A stretch of DNA of 64,000 bases from Brachypodium distachyon (taxonomy: Eukaryota; Streptophyta; Magnoliopsida; Poales; Poaceae). The notes under the pieces were generated by a model, which worked only from the letters and a program-made list of their open reading frames with translations, was not told the DNA's origin and made no database searches. Shown here in pieces: positions 24,300 to 36,413 of the stretch; within the stretch, counting starts at the first letter, position 1; each line of letters begins with the position of its first letter. The DNA is taken from assembly GCF_000005505.3 (NCBI RefSeq), contig NC_016134.3, forward strand, positions 8,972,624 to 9,036,623, read 5' to 3'. The position numbers and the translations under genes are program-made.

Positions 24300-24361
24300 C
24301 TCCCTCCGATCCATAATAAGTGTCTCAGATTTTGTACTAACTTGTGATGGATCGGAGGGAG
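24300..24361. mobile_element. Very short Stowaway MITE
   Basis: CTCCCTCCGATCCATAATAA at the left matches the inverted ATGGATCGGAGGGAG at the right, flanked by TA on both sides. At about 62 bp it is an internally deleted copy. Confidence 0.85.
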
Positions 24362-25662
24362 TACTAAGCATTGCTTATACCTTCAGTTTTTTTTCTCAAA
24401 AAAGTGGATAACCCCCGGCCTCTGCATCGACTGATGCACACAGCCATATCTTGTACCTTTAGTATATAATCATCCTTATATAATTATGTTTCGTTTGCAG
24501 GTTGGTACTGTGAAGACTTTAACAATCATCCACGCGACCAGCTGCAAGTGAGACCACATCTCATTGAGATTCACATGATTGGGAGCTTATCTTCCTTCCC
24601 ATGTGGGATTAGGGTTAAGCAAGACCACATCCAATTCCATGCAAGACTCGTAACTGCCAAAAGATGATGCTCGAACTCTATTTATTCCACAAATGTACTG
24701 TGCATCTGTAATTCTTCCCTTCTACTTGTATGGCTGTTGTTATTTGCTACTGTGTCAACTGGAGAACGTACCATTGCATCTCCAGGATGCCACCTGCTTG
24801 TTGTAACCTTCAGTTTATCGGTACCTTGAACGCTTTAGCTCATGATCATTTTTTTTCGACAAGAGAGCTTTTATTGAACTTAAAAGTGGCATCAAGGAGA
24901 TACATCAAACAAGCTCCTGATCATGTTAATAAGCTTGTCAAGTTGTGATGTACTGGTGGCTGATTTGCCTGCTTTAATTCTTCATCACAGCAGTTCTGGG
25001 GATACGGGCTTAATCTTAACATTATGAAACATCTCGACACCTTAGCCTAGGATATGAAACATGTTCGCAATTTGCACTGTAAAATGAATTGATGTTTCTC
25101 GATCTTGCATGCAGAGCGCCCAAAGAGAGCTGTGCCAATCTACTGTGCAACAGCAATAACCAACCAAAAGAATAACCTCATGGCTATGAAGAGTTTTGCT
25201 GAAACTGCAAAGCTGGATCAGATTGCTTCCACAAGCTCATGCTGCATTCTTTCAGCAAGAAGAAAGAAATCATGTCATTTTCAAAAAAGAAGACAAATCA
25301 TGTGCACTTTTTCCATAAAAAAATCATGTGCACTAGCTGTTTCTCATCATTCAACAATTATCATGCCCATGGGAAGAAGAAAAATAGCACCAAATATATG
25401 TTCCTGAATAGATGTCATTTTGGAATTTCAACTGTTTAAACACAACAGATTTGAGAAGGTCTGAATGCAACCTTACAAGTTACAAGCACCATTTAAAAGT
25501 ATCATACAGATCCAAAGAAAGACGACCAAATACATGACACGACAATACACCGACATGTAAATTAGAAGTAGGATACAAGCAGCAAGAAACAGATTTCTGC
25601 TTAAGAGTTGAACTTGTAATCGGCAGACTGGCAGAACATCAGATGAGTCATACCAATTCCAG

Positions 25663-28600
25663 TTAACCTTGATACTCGTTGACAATCAGGGCATACTTTC
25701 TCGACGACGAGCTTTTCTTCAAATCATCTAGTACCGACTTTGTAAGTTTACCAGCTTTGTCATCAACTGTTAAAAGTACATCATGCAGGCTGCTGAGTTT
25801 GTCCATGCCATGAACACCTTCCAACCTTTTGAAGCGGAGTTCAAGCCTTTCGAGCAGGGGTGTACCCTTCTTTGAGAAGTTGAGTGATGGGAGAAGAGGT
25901 ACAAATATGCGAAGCAGTTTGAGCTTACGGAATCCTGCAGATGGGACAAAGATCTCTCCTCCAGAGTCAGACTTATTATTCTCGAGAACAGCTGCCATCT
26001 CAGGATCCTTATTTGCTGCACTGATTGAAAAGGTCAGGGAAAACAGTGAACCTAGATTGCTTAGAAGCACCAAATTATCTGTCCGGAGAGCTGTCGCTGA
26101 AAGAGTTAATTTGATAAGTTCACTGAGACTCGGAAGCCAGATAGGGAGTTTTAGCAACTTGCCAGACAGCTCAAGAGTTCTCAAATCTGTTGGATGGGAT
26201 GTCATAGTGTCCAGGGTGCTGAGGAATTCAGATGATTCATCATCAATTATAAGAGTTTGGAGAGAATAGCCGCTGAGGTACTGGATAGAGGAGAGTAAAT
26301 CTTTGAACATCTGATCACCTTTTTGGAGCTTGTAAATGGCCAACTTCCTCAACCTGGTGAAATAACCGAGGTCTGAAGCAGCACTTGATCCCTTGACAAT
26401 CTCAATGCCTGACAATATGCGTAGGCCTTTCATTGTTCCCTTGATATCCTTGGGAAGTTTCAGGGTTTTCCTTGTTCTCTTATCTCCACCAAGTATGTTA
26501 CTTATTCGTTCCAGCTGACCAGCAGTTTTAGGCAGCTCTTGAATCTCCGTCTGCCTTATGTCCAGAGTTTCCAAATACTTGAGATTCCCGATGTTCGATG
26601 GTAGTTTGTTGATATCTGTATCTCGGAGGCTTAGGTACTTGAGTAAAGTCATTTCACATATGTCCGAGACACTGACATGATTCGCCTTAAAACCTTTGCA
26701 GCCTTCAAGGTCTAGTACTTGTACTATTCCAGTCTTGAATGACTTGAAACGTAGTTGGTCTAGGCTCCCAAACAGAGTCAGTGATCGGACATGGGACAAG
26801 TTCATGCTATCTGCTTTCTTTGCATGTTTGGAGTCAGTACTGTGGAGGGAAAGCCTGCGGACTTTGTTGCTACGTGTTGCCATGGACCAGTAGCCACCAA
26901 TCACAGTGACGAAATCCTCTTCAGCTGCCTTGGACATGATGTACTCCAGGATCATGTCATGGACTTGGCAGCTCTTCACCTTCCCATTGCTGCTGTGCTC
27001 CACAGGCCGCATTATCTTCCTTTCAATCAGCTGATTAAAGTATGTCTCTGCAACATCCTCAACACTCAGACCCTGCTTCTCACTGACAAAACCTTCCGCT
27101 ATCCATCGTCTAGTCAACCGCTTCCTGCTAATTTCACGACCCTTAGGGAAGATGCTTAAATACAGAGAGCAAGTTTTGAGATCACCAGGTAAATCACTGT
27201 AGCAAAAATTGATTATCCTCATAAAATCCTCCGGTTTGCGACACTTTTCTTGCTCTGGAAACAAAGAGTCGCAAACTTTAGTCCAGTCGCTCTGTTCCCA
27301 CAGGGGCTTGGATGCCACGAGACCTGCCATTGTAACAATGGCCAATGGCAGGTCACCGCACATTCCCCAAACTCTATCAGGAATTTTTCTCCGATTTTGT
27401 TGATTTGCTATGGTACGCTTGCACTCCAACAAGCTCTTCTCAAATAACTTTTGGGACTCATCATCAGAAAGAACATTAACTGGATAGAGATGATCATCTT
27501 TGTGAGCACAACATGTTGTGGCGACAGCTTGAAATCGTGTAGTCACAATTATTCTGCTGCCTTCATCATTTTCTGGAAAATACCTCTTGATGTTCTGCCA
27601 TGTAGATGATGACCAGACATCATCAATCAACAGTAAGTACCTGCAAAGGAATAAGATAAGAAAATACATCACACGACTATTAGCATATATTTCCACGTGG
27701 GGTTGTCTTACTCATGCTGGTGCCTACAAATTTGATACTTCGCTAAATTTATGTCTTGCATTGTCATTTATCATTACATGCTTTACCATATTGTAGAATA
27801 AGGAAATTAATCTCATGCTTAAAGTTAAGCCATGTACAACTTTACTTAATACTTGGAGTACCGTTGAGTTGTGATTTGGAAGGCTACTCATAAAAACCAC
27901 AATGATATTATATTTCTTGTGGGCAGCATTGCGATCTCAAAGCCCTAAGCCATGTTCAGCATTATGAAATGTGCATCAACACCAATTGTCCTTGTTGTCG
28001 TTTGTACTTAGTAAAGGACCCCTCGTCAAGGTACCAACAGCTTGTTGGTTTTTTGGTTTGAGTTGCTATCTAACTGCTAACATAGTTTTTCGTAGGGCTA
28101 ATATATTAAAGGAAAATTGCCAAAATAACAACATAGTCGTCACTTTAAATTTGAAAAGCACGCATACAACTTTTTTGCCACCCGACAAGTTCCCTCCATT
28201 TTGTAAAGTCCACCAAGTATCCATCTTTAAATATCTTTGTTATTCATTTTATTCAACCCATACTCCGCGGATAAGTGTAGCTCCTATATTAAGTTGCATG
28301 CTCAACCGCTCAAGGTTTTGAAAAGATTACACCAACTAGACTTATGTTGCCTCGCTCCTACAAACTTTTTCCAGGTTCTGTAAGAACTAAGAACTTGATG
28401 GCATAGTGTCAAAAGAAAAATAACTAGATGACACAATATTTTTCTGTAGTTTTTTTTGCTTGATGAAGTATAAGACTAGTAACTACGAAATCAATTCAAA
28501 ATATGTTTGAAAGGTAAAAAGGAGAAAAACTGGCTGCTCACAATACCTATTTGTTTTGAGATAACTCTGTAACTCTGTTTTTATGCCTGTGTGCCTTTCC

Positions 28601-29490
28601 TGATCGTCTTCTTGATTTTGGGCCGGCAAGATAATTCGGCTCAATATGCTCCTGAGAACTGATTTATCCCCCGGTATGGTGCCAGTGCTATATTGGCCTT
28701 TCTGCTCTTCGCTGTTGGCCTGTGGCTTGACTTGGCTAAGTATATTCCTGAGGATTGCCTCAGGATCGGAGTTCTGAGACACGGTGACCATCGCCCGGCG
28801 CTGAAACTGATCCCCGAAGTTTCGGTAGAGCGCCATAGCAATGGTGGTTTTGCCCACGCCACCGAATCCAACAACGGACAGCACTCCCAGCTGCTTCCTG
28901 CTATCATCATAGCTGATCCACTGCTCAAGGCCATGCATGTCCCTCACCCCCACAGGCTCCTTGACGCCAATGAGCTGACAGGTTGTCTGCTGATGCTCAG
29001 CAACGAGGTACCCGGTGGCGCCGCCCAAGCTACTCTTCTTCTTGCCGGTCTCCGGGTCACGGACGCCGTACCTGCCGCGGCGCTCACCCACATGCTGCGC
29101 CCGTTCTTTCAGTTGAGCAATCTGGGAAGCGATGCGGCGACGGGGATAATACGTCTGGATCTCGTACAGGGTCCTGCGGATCATGGACCACAGGCCACCA
29201 CCACGGGGGTCGGGGCGGAGGCCCTGGGCGAAGTCGTCGACGCAGTCCTCGATGTCGTAGGAGACGTCGCGGACCTGTTTCATCCAGTCCTCCGTCTGGT
29301 CATCATGGCCGTCGGTGGCGCTGTTGCTGAGGTTGCTGAGGAAGGCCTGCATGCTGGCGAGCTCGTCGTTGATGAACTGAATGTCGCCGCGGACGCCACG
29401 GATCAGGGCATACTCCTCCGCTAGAAGGCTTCCCAGCTTGGTCAGCAGGGACTTGATGGTGGCTTCCGAAGCACCTACAGCCAGCTCCAT
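25663..29490 (-). CDS. CC-NBS-LRR immune receptor NLR3
   Basis: NLR receptor of about 973 residues from exons 29490-28547 and 27640-25663. These are separated by a 906-bp phase-2 intron (donor GT at 28546, acceptor AG at 27642-27641). The start [20 protein letters not shown] is the usual Rx-type N terminus; the frame is open further upstream without similarity. Motifs: [12 protein letters not shown] near 76-87, P-loop GFGGVGKTT at 208-216, a linker-rich stretch near 245-285, kinase-2 YLLLIDDVW from 316, [44 protein letters not shown] and VHDMILEYI at the MHD position. LRRs follow and the protein ends VNEYQG. It belongs to a different subgroup from NLR1/NLR2 and is convergent with NLR2. All key motifs are present and the gene looks intact. 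Confidence 0.9.
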
Positions 29491-31749
29491 CGCCTTGCCA
29501 CCGACAACGGTCGATGCAGCAACGACCGCTCCCGGTTCCCAGCTCCCACCTACCCAGTAGCTCTCCACAGAAACTGTTGGGGAAAATTGATGATTTCCCC
29601 CAAAATTTGTCTGCCTTTGATGATATCCCCAAAGTTTGTCTGCTTTTGGTCTTTCCACCCCACAAGAACTTCACTACAGAATCAATATTCTGCTTCTGTC
29701 CGCCCCCTTGCTCCCCTCGCTAATTTCTGCCATTCTTCTTCCAGAAGGTGGTGCCCTTTGTTTGCTCTCTGCTCCCAGCCTTCACCTCTCTGTTTGAAAA
29801 CAGAAAACTACAACATTTCAGTGCGCCTTTTCTCTAATTCTTGTCACAAAAATGGTAACAGTACTATGTTCCAACACTTGATCTGTTCATGCATATGTAA
29901 AGAATCTTATTTTTATTTGCCAAAGATAATTAATAGATTCAAACAAATCATCCCACAAAACCTAGGGTTCCATTTAATCTAGCCTATACATGAAGAAAGG
30001 AGTGGGGAAAAGACAGGGAGGGCTGCAGGCCTTACGTGGCTGCCGTCCACCTCCCTTGCTCGCCCGCCCGCCCGTCGTCTCGCCAGCCAGAGAGAGATCT
30101 CGTCGTCTTCTGTCGCCCTGTGCCGGCACAGGGATGTCAGCGCCAGACGGGAAAAGCGGAGAAAAGGAACGGGGAGCTTGCTTTACCTGCCGCCGCCGGT
30201 CAACGGGGGTCGCCGGAGCTACCGCTGGAGCAGAGACAAGAAGGGCACAAATTATTGAGGGGAGGAGCAAGCTCGAGCAGTGTGACAAGTCAGATGTGAA
30301 AGAGACGTGCGAGCAGCTCATCACTTGTTGGGATTACCAATTTTGTGTGGGACATTGGGGTTTTTAACTTTAACAACAAAGGTAGTTAGTTTCATGAATA
30401 CTACTACTGATGAAACAAACTTTTTGCAATTGGTTCTTTCAGATATTAGACCCTCCACAACGTATCCATGCCCGATATCTGACAAAAGAACGCCGCCTCA
30501 TATCGATGCCTAGAAAATTCGTTGAGACACCGATCGCACAACGTTAGTATTTGGCCCTTGAAAATAATAGGACCCACGCTGAATAAAATAGATCGACCGG
30601 CAACTTCTAGCTACTTCCTTCCCGCGAGTTCTTCCCGGTCGCCCGCAGGGAGAAATGAATCCCCTTTCTTCTCAGAGAAAGATCCAACAAATCTCATACA
30701 TTTTCTCTCGTTTCTTTCCATTTCTTCCCGATTCAACATCAGGTGGACTCGGACTGAGCACACGGCGGTGAGGCAGGCAGGCAGCTTGATGCGGCGGCTC
30801 CGATGCAGCGGTTGCGAGTCTCGGCGAGGGAGCTTGATGTGGAGGCAACATGCAAGTCTATGCGGCGGCGACGAGGCAGTTCGCAGCAGCAGCTCTGAGG
30901 CAGATCGATACAGGGGCGAGGTGCTGGGCAAAGCCGAGGCGCGGCGTCCGGTAGCGATGTGCGTGGCCTCCCCCCAAGTTCTGTGCGGAAGCGATGCGCG
31001 GCGTCGGTAAGGTCCTCTAGGCGGAGCCAAGACGCGGCAGTCCGATGTGGCTGCTCCGAGGCGGCGCGAGTCAGCTCGATGCGGGGCGAGGTGTTGGGCG
31101 GAGTTGAGGCAGTTCTGGTTCAAGGAGGAAGACGGAGTTGGCAATTGTGCAAAATTAGTATTTTATTTGGGACAGAGTTCGGGCATCGGAGCAACTAGTT
31201 GCTCCGGTTCCCACGATTTTTTCTCTGGCACCGATCGGGCAACGGAGGGCACCGATGTCAAATGAGCAAAAGTGAATTTGGCAGTAGTATTTGGCCTGCA
31301 TTGTGGAGGGCCTTAGATCGGAAAAAAAAGTTGAGTTAGTCTTCAGATTTGGGAGATACCAAAAATAGTTGGCTCGATCATAAGATTTGAAAGATACGGA
31401 AAAGCTTTGTCTCCACGGATGGGTCCCTGCGCAATTTAGAAAAGGTAAGATCTCACTTTCGCATGGAAGAACTGTTTCTAAAATTTCAAACACTATATAT
31501 AAACCAGTGTCGCTATTTAGCATGGTCATCTGCTTTGTGAAATAAAGCTGGACATTTCCATAATTTTAGCCAATGTCTATGCAGTTTGATTTCAATTTGC
31601 ATAATGTTGTATACTTCTGTACATTTATCTTAGCCATCAGCTGGAGAGAAGCTCTCTTTGTTAGGTGCTCAGCTTTATTTTTATGTGGGATCTGACATGC
31701 AAGCTTTTCTTCACGTGACCTTCTCTTCCAAGTACTCCGCTGGAATATA
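29491..31749. other. NLR3 upstream region and GC-rich gene-free stretch
   Basis: Next to the NLR3 start, a block containing TTTGTCTGC is repeated imperfectly near 29608 and 29634. The segments 30000-30300 and 30760-31130 are GC-rich with overlapping frames on both strands but no recognisable domain. No gene is called. Confidence 0.4.
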
Positions 31750-31859
31750 CTCCCTCGTTTCATAATTCTTGTCGAAATCTTACATGTATCTAAACACATT
31801 TTAAAAATAAATACATTTATTTTTGGTAAATTTGAGATAAAATTATGAAACGTAGGGAG
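31750..31859. mobile_element. Stowaway MITE
   Basis: CTCCCTCGTTTCATAATTCT at the left end is matched by inverted AATTATGAAACGTAGGGAG at the right end. TA flanks lie at 31748-31749 and 31860-31861. Confidence 0.85.
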
Positions 31860-32791
31860 TAGCATTTTTTTTTGCATTGAACGATCTTATTACTTATGTT
31901 GTTTAAATCCACATGCTGTACTGCTTGCTCATATTTATACTTCTGTAATGGTAAATCTGGATCTGGTGACAAGTTTACTTGGGAATAAATGCAAGGTTAG
32001 GTTTATATTTACCTGTCCCGCAGCTTTTGGCCGTATAATTTCTTTACAGTGTGCCTTTTGACCATGTCATGCTGGCTCATCAGCAAGAACCGATATTGAC
32101 AGGCACACATGGAAAGTCATACGCTCTCACACAGAACCTTGTTTTTACCTGACACACTGCCTGCGTTAACTTACCACGATATTTTATTTCTCTCTACATG
32201 TAAACAACAAGAAATTATTGTACATCATCACGACGTTTTATTGCTCATCACATGTAAACAACAAGAGCCTGCATCACTGCCTTCCAGCTTCCTATCAACT
32301 CTAGCCAGCAGATCAAACAAAGTCTTCGAAAAAACTGTGATTATGCATCCACATCTCTATACAAGAGGTTAAGAAAACTGCTGACTTTTAACCCTTCATT
32401 CACTTACTTTTCTGTTCCATATACAGAAGATTAAAGATCGCATGTTTATCCATTTATCGCAGGACTAGTACTTAACACAGTTCGACTTAAATTGCGCCAA
32501 TGGCAATGAATTCACCGTGAAGACGGCGTAAGTTCAACATTTGCGGCAGATCCTTGGTTCAAGCCACCAGTAATTTACATATTAGTGGCGTGTGTCCGTG
32601 GCATGGCACTAGTATATTACCAAAAATACTAGTAACAAAAACACCAGTGGTGAGTAAATATAGGGTCACACCATTAACATAATTTTTAAAATTTAAAAAA
32701 AGGTGCTGCTATTATTGAATTCAACAACAATGTCATATGACACGCCGGTAATCCAGATAACAGAACAGTAAAATTAACATCATCCATGCCA

Positions 32792-33345
32792 TTATTGAAT
32801 TTGGTCCGGGTCAGGCATATTACTCGTTGTGGATGATAACATATTAATGGGGTCACGGTCTTCAGAGTCTTCATGATCTGAGTAGTCGCGGTACTTGTAG
32901 AAGAAATAGATGGTGTCAAAAGCATGGTTGAGATAGAATTTGCATCTCCCCCCAGCTTCCAGCCCATAAACATTTGCAAGTTGTGTCCAACGAGGGCAAC
33001 CAAAATAGCTTCGGTCTGCCTCGTTGGTGACTTGAACCCTGTAGGTCCTGGTGGGCACTGTCATCTGGACCAGGGTGACCTCAAACGATCCCTGGTGACG
33101 AATGTCTCTCTTGACATGGTCCATGAAGTCACGCCTTGCGCTGCAGGGAATGGGCTGAGCAAAATTATAAGAAAACAACAATTAGCTGGGCGCAACTATG
33201 AAAAACTCAGTCACAACATACATGTTGAATTGAAACATACGTACCGTCCTAATTTCACAGTTCTCGGGGAGCAGTATCACAAACTTCTTATTCTTGCACA
33301 CGGCATAGCCACATTTGGCGCACGCGGGGAAAATGTGCCGCATGA
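32792..33345 (-). CDS. Two-exon protein with a B3-like C-terminal part (fragment)
   Basis: Exon A runs to ...PENCEIRT and ends at a strong donor (ACG then GTACGTATG) at about 33244. Exon B starts after TTTTGCTCAG at about 33157 with PIPCSARRDF, keeping phase 0. The joined protein has a Cys pair and then a pattern of charged strand-like segments ending CPRWTQLANVYGLEAGGRCKF. This resembles the end of plant B3 DNA-binding domains, where a Trp, a hydrophobic core and a Gly-Asp/Gly-Gly turn occur. An acidic tail follows. The ATG at 33345 is the only start seen and may be internal. It is probably part of a larger or captured gene; family assignment is weak. Confidence 0.4.
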
Positions 33346-33388
33346 TCCTGTTACTGATGTTTAATGTGCAACTAAGAAATAATTTCAC

Positions 33389-36300
33389 ACAATTTGCATC
33401 TATGTGCCTAAATCAACTGCAGTAAATCTAAATCAAACTACACTATAACTAAATCTAAATCAACTACACTATAACTAACTCTAAATCAACTACACTATAC
33501 ATCTATGCCTAATAAGAAAATCAAAAGCGTTTCTCTCTTCGTTCATCGTCTGAGCGCCTTTGTATTTCTTTGTAAGTAGTGTTTAGTTGTAGAGCAACGT
33601 GGAATGGAATAGAATGGTTATATTCTTATAGGCTAGAATGGAATGAACGGTTCTAGTTTTCTATATTAATTCTAGAAACCAAACACCTCGAATCACTGGT
33701 TCCACTTGGAACCAAATGTTTCTTACGTTTTGAGTTACCACATGGTTAAGATTGTTTAGCCATAGGATGCGAGATTGAAATGGCTCAGCCCCTTCAGGGG
33801 TGGAACTACCAATATGGCATGCTATGGCTATGCCACACCTCTGCTTTCGGTATTCTATATATTTGACTTAGTTTTGATGCAAGTTAGCAGATCAGGCCGC
33901 TACTGCACACACTCTTCAGATCGTGCCAAACCCAACATACTCCTAGGTGCAGTTACCTCCTGTTGAATGTTCTACCATATTGTAGTATATATTCTACTTT
34001 ATCATTTTTAATAAATTCATATGCAATGTGTAAGATACTCCAATGCGAACTACAAGAAAAAAATTACAAGTTGGAACGTAGTTTTTACTACATTTTAGAA
34101 ATACCTTCAGATTTGTACACACGGTATGGCTAAAAAAAAACTACATATTCTAACTACAAATTCAATTCCTATTCGTTCTATTGGTGGCCCTAAATATTGA
34201 CCATAGGTACGTCCCTGTATTTGTCCACTGGACAAAGAGCCGATTTTGGTATTTGTTGAATGCAAGATATTGTGTATACACTATCAGGAACAGAAGAAGG
34301 TGATGATGTGGGAAGTAGGAAGATTCCTTTTTTTTTTCTCAATCCACCCCCTTCTTCCCCAGCCCCATGTCGACCTCGGATGAATTTGATGAAAATCCTT
34401 CCCTGACGATTAGTTTGTCTTCTTCTTCTCTGACCTGAGGGAGGTGAAGACCTTTGCGGATGTGGTGCATGCGGTGGAGATGACGGCGCATGGCTCTATT
34501 GGCACTGGCGCATATACCAAGTGGCCGGGCTAAATTGGCGGGCATAGGAGGCAGGTTGTGGAACTGGCTAGTTTCTGTGACACACCTTAGCCGTACTAAC
34601 GTGAACTTACTTTGTATGCCTCTGCGGCATAGATTTTTCTCTCCCGTTGCAACACACATGCATGTTTGCTCATAAATTAAAAAGAGAGGAATTGGACGGC
34701 TCACCTTGGGGTCGAAGGAGACGTGGCGCGGGCGGAGACGGAGACGGAGATGTAGCACGCCGAGAGGGTCGACGCGGTCACAACGGCGGTCTTTGACGGT
34801 GGGAGGAGAGGAGGAAGGGGCGGCAACGGCCCGAGAGGATAGGAAGAGGAAGAGAGGGAGGGCGGTGGCGCGAGTGGGAAAAAAGGGTTTTGGCCGGGGA
34901 GGGGGACGCACGGTGGTCTTATGATGTTTGCCTCAGGGGTGGGCTGGGCTGCACTATTGGTAAGGCCCACTAGCCCACGCCACATGCCACGGGGTAGGCT
35001 GGCCGGCACTGGCTAGTGGCGTAACTAGTTTTGCCCACCCATGGTACTAGTGTGCTCAAATGTACCACGCCACTAGTGATATGCTCCGGGCCAAGACAAT
35101 TGGGACCACAAACCAGCAGTGTGTCCCGTCCACAAGCGCGCAACTGCTATCAACTTACATGTGGCATATGGAAAGTTTCACACAACTGGTAATACTAGTG
35201 ACGCGGAGTTATAGTCATGCGCCACTAATAACGTGTCTCTATTAGCGGTTTCCTACTAGCTTCATCTCAAATGCAGTACTTTTGTTAGACAGAGAGTTTG
35301 CCTCATAAACAGCACATATGGTAGATCAACGATCACTACAAATTGGACACATTCTATATAAGCGGCTCAGATAAAACAAGGGGAGATCCTTGCCTTTGTG
35401 TTCGCTGTTCGCACCATGTCGCGCGTCGTCCTAAAAACATGGCCTCAGGTGCTGTTGCTGAAGGAAACAGATCACTGTGACGTCAAAATGAGCTGGATTT
35501 GATTTTTTGTACTGCTTGTTGGAAAATACGATGCAGGAAATATTGATTCTAGAAGAGGCACGGCCCAGCCTCTAGCATGCTGCAAAAGGATCAAGCTTGC
35601 TCCCTTTGCACTACATATATCTTACAAAATACAGAGTGTCTTTTTTTTCTTTTTTCTTTTTTTGCAGAAAGGAGCTTGATAAGGCAAAACAAAATGGGCA
35701 TGTAAGAGGGAATTGACACCTACTTGATGATCTGAGATGCAGAACTTATTCTTGTCCGGCGCCACAAAACGAAGAACAAAACAATTCATCACCATAAAAA
35801 TGTGCAGTGTGTATTAATGCTGCCAATGACAGATCTCGAGGATAGAATGGAACACGGCAAACGAATCGGGACCAAGTGTCGCCGTGGAACTGCAAGCTCA
35901 GGCATCTGCCGGTACTCAGTAGCCTTATCCTGCAACTGCAACAGAGGTTCAGACAACTTTGGTTCTCGACTATTCATCTCAACTTTTGTACTTCTTCCGT
36001 AACATAATTGTTAGTCTCAAATTTGTTTCAAAATGGACGTATTTATTGCTAAAAAATTTAGATACATGTAATATTTCAACAAGAATTATACGAAAACTCT
36101 CGTGGAGCTCTCTATTTGTTTTTTTAAGTCCTGGAGCTCTCGTATAACGGCGCGTGCGCGGCATCGTCCAGTACCGGCTGAGCGTAACGGCCGGGCGATA
36201 TCCCCAGTCGGGGCCTATTGGGCCTGGCACCTGACGCGGAGGCCATGAGCCTATTTGGCATCCCCTGTTGGCGGGAAATGTTCTCGAGTTCTTCCCCACG

Positions 36301-36413
36301 CGCGCCATTTCCCATCAAACGCCCCGAGGCCGAGGGTTCAATCTCTCTGTCTCCCAAGCGCAAGTCCCCGGAAATCTAGGCGAACCAGCCCAAGCCCAAG
36401 CTCAAATCCGGCG
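33389..36413. other. Gene-free stretch with CCACTAGT-type repeats
   Basis: Mostly AT-rich. Near 35000-35240 there are several copies of ACTAGTGGCG/GCCACTAGT-like motifs, also seen near 32570-32660. No gene is called. The frame at 34339-34911 shows no recognisable domain. The last part is the promoter and 5' UTR of the SelH-like gene. Confidence 0.4.

Noticed and set aside
28693..29424. 243-residue plus-strand frame
   Set aside because: Antisense shadow of NLR3 exon 1.
30522..31144. Overlapping frames of 160-177 residues on both strands
   Set aside because: GC-rich region open in several phases; no recognisable domain, start context or intron pattern.
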